Source: Silene noctiflora
Taxonomy: Eukaryota > Streptophyta > Magnoliopsida > Caryophyllales > Caryophyllaceae
Direction: 5' to 3'
DNA length: 40,966 nt
NCBI GenBank assembly: GCA_009801015.1
Contig: VHZZ01000001.1
Span: 1,092,171-1,133,136, forward strand
Positions within the stretch are counted from its first letter, which is position 1, and each line of letters opens with the position of its first letter. Positions 40,019 through 40,966 of this stretch are shown here, piece by piece. A program made the translations under genes and the position numbers. The notes beneath the pieces were generated by a model, which did no database searches, was not told the DNA's origin, and saw nothing but the letters and a program-made list of their open reading frames with translations.

Positions 40019-40232
40019 CTAGTTTGATACCCGTGCGTTGCAACGGGGTAATTAACTTGGTTATAATGCTACATTTTATGTCTAATTATTTGTTTACATA
40101 TGATTAAAATATTTTTTCAAATAAAATAAAAGATAATATACTTTGTTAATGAAAAAAAAAGGTTGTAAGGGTTAATATTTATATGTTATTGTTGTAACTA
40201 ACGCGTCCGTTAATATAAAAACTCTTATTATA
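40019..40232 (-). mobile_element. Probable small Helitron
   Basis: The minus strand ends with CCCGTTGCAACGCACGGG (hairpin), TATCAAACTAG, then T. A possible 5' end TCTTATAATAAGAG lies near 40232 but is preceded by C, not A, so that limit is doubtful. Confidence 0.5.
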
Positions 40233-40249
40233 AGAGCTTTCTAAGACAA

Positions 40250-40864
40250 TATTTGAGAGACTCAAAAGATTTTCGATTGATACTAAGTTCAATGGTACTC
40301 TTATTTATAATCATAGGGTCACTCCATAATCTTCTGATTTTGGACCATTCAACTATATATATGCGTATTATATTCATCACACCTACATTATTTTTCACCG
40401 TGAGACAAATTTATTAACTAAAAATTACACAATTTATATTATGTGTAAATTATATGAAAAGATAACATTTTTTTTACCACAAATATAATTATATTATTTT
40501 CATAATTTTTTTTAGATAAACATATTATAATATTACTAATTTATAATCGCCACTATAAATATTTACGTGTTTAATATTTGTATGTTATTGCTTATATTAT
40601 CGCACTTGAGACCTTGTGATAATCTTCTGATATGGGACAATTCACCCCACCTTATGATACTTGACAGACTCAAAAGATTTTGTGTTGATAGCTAAGTTTC
40701 AATGATGATTCTTATTTATAATTATGGGATCACCCCACCTTATTTATAATCTTCTAATGTGGGACGAATTACCTTATGACAAATCTTTTGATGTGGGATA
40801 ATTCAACTATTTATTCGTAGTATTTTTTTCACACCTACTTTATTTTTCAGTGTGGGACAAATAA
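40250..40864. repeat. Direct repeats with GTGGGACAA words
   Basis: 40252-40402 and 40669-40864 share GACTCAAAAGATTTT, CTTATTTATAAT, ATAATCTTCT, CAACTATATAT/CAACTATTTATT and CACACCTAC. A partial third copy lies at 40607-40660. GATRTGGGACAATTCA is repeated at least four times. No coding; probably derived from a retrotransposon LTR, but unclassified. Confidence 0.6.
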
Positions 40865-40966
40865 TATACGGAGAAGTAGTCCATATTTTTCGCATCTAAT
40901 TCGATATCCAATTCAATTTGATAATGAACAAATACTATACTATCTATTAATATCTGTACGCTTTTT

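Overview
The window is nuclear DNA of a flowering plant, from a draft assembly with a 912-base N gap at 17070-17981 and scattered single Ns. It holds intronless plant-type carboxylesterase (CXE) genes among copia and Ty3-type LTR retrotransposons, LINE remnants, Helitrons, a SINE-like insertion and MITEs. A eudicot is likely. The Caryophyllales are my guess from the look of the repeats, but nothing here proves the order.

Layout. 1-1.03 kb is the 3' end of a copia element. 1.03-5 kb holds CXE-1 (minus strand) among hAT-like and MULE-like MITEs. About 5.85-26.1 kb is one ~312-bp satellite array of roughly 45-50 monomers. It is interrupted at 14.4-18.1 kb by an AT-rich insert carrying a nested solo-LTR-like element, and at 21.3-23.05 kb by a truncated LTR fragment that keeps its primer-binding site. 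26.1-26.7 kb is a decayed LINE RNase H fragment. 27.3-30.65 kb holds CXE-2 (+) and CXE-3 (-) tail to tail. 30.7-34.6 kb is MITE-rich intergenic DNA. 34.7-37.95 kb holds CXE-4 (+) and CXE-5 (-), again tail to tail. 38-41 kb is AT-rich with Helitrons and local duplications.

The five CXE genes are full-length single exons (332-335 aa) with the Ser-Asp-His triad intact, so all could encode active soluble esterases. CXE-2/CXE-4 (about 86% identical) and CXE-1/CXE-3 (about 87%) are sister pairs; CXE-5 is more distant. The two tail-to-tail pairs share intergenic sequence, so a gene pair was apparently duplicated as a block, and the satellite now separates CXE-1 from its relatives. All five share a conserved 3'-flank block.

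The strongest structural result is that three unrelated mobile elements (a 9-bp-TSD foldback element, a 3-bp-TSD MITE and a Helitron) each have an unoccupied paralogous target site elsewhere in this same window. This fixes their ends without an outside reference. I see no bacterial-type system, CRISPR array, or rRNA or tRNA gene.
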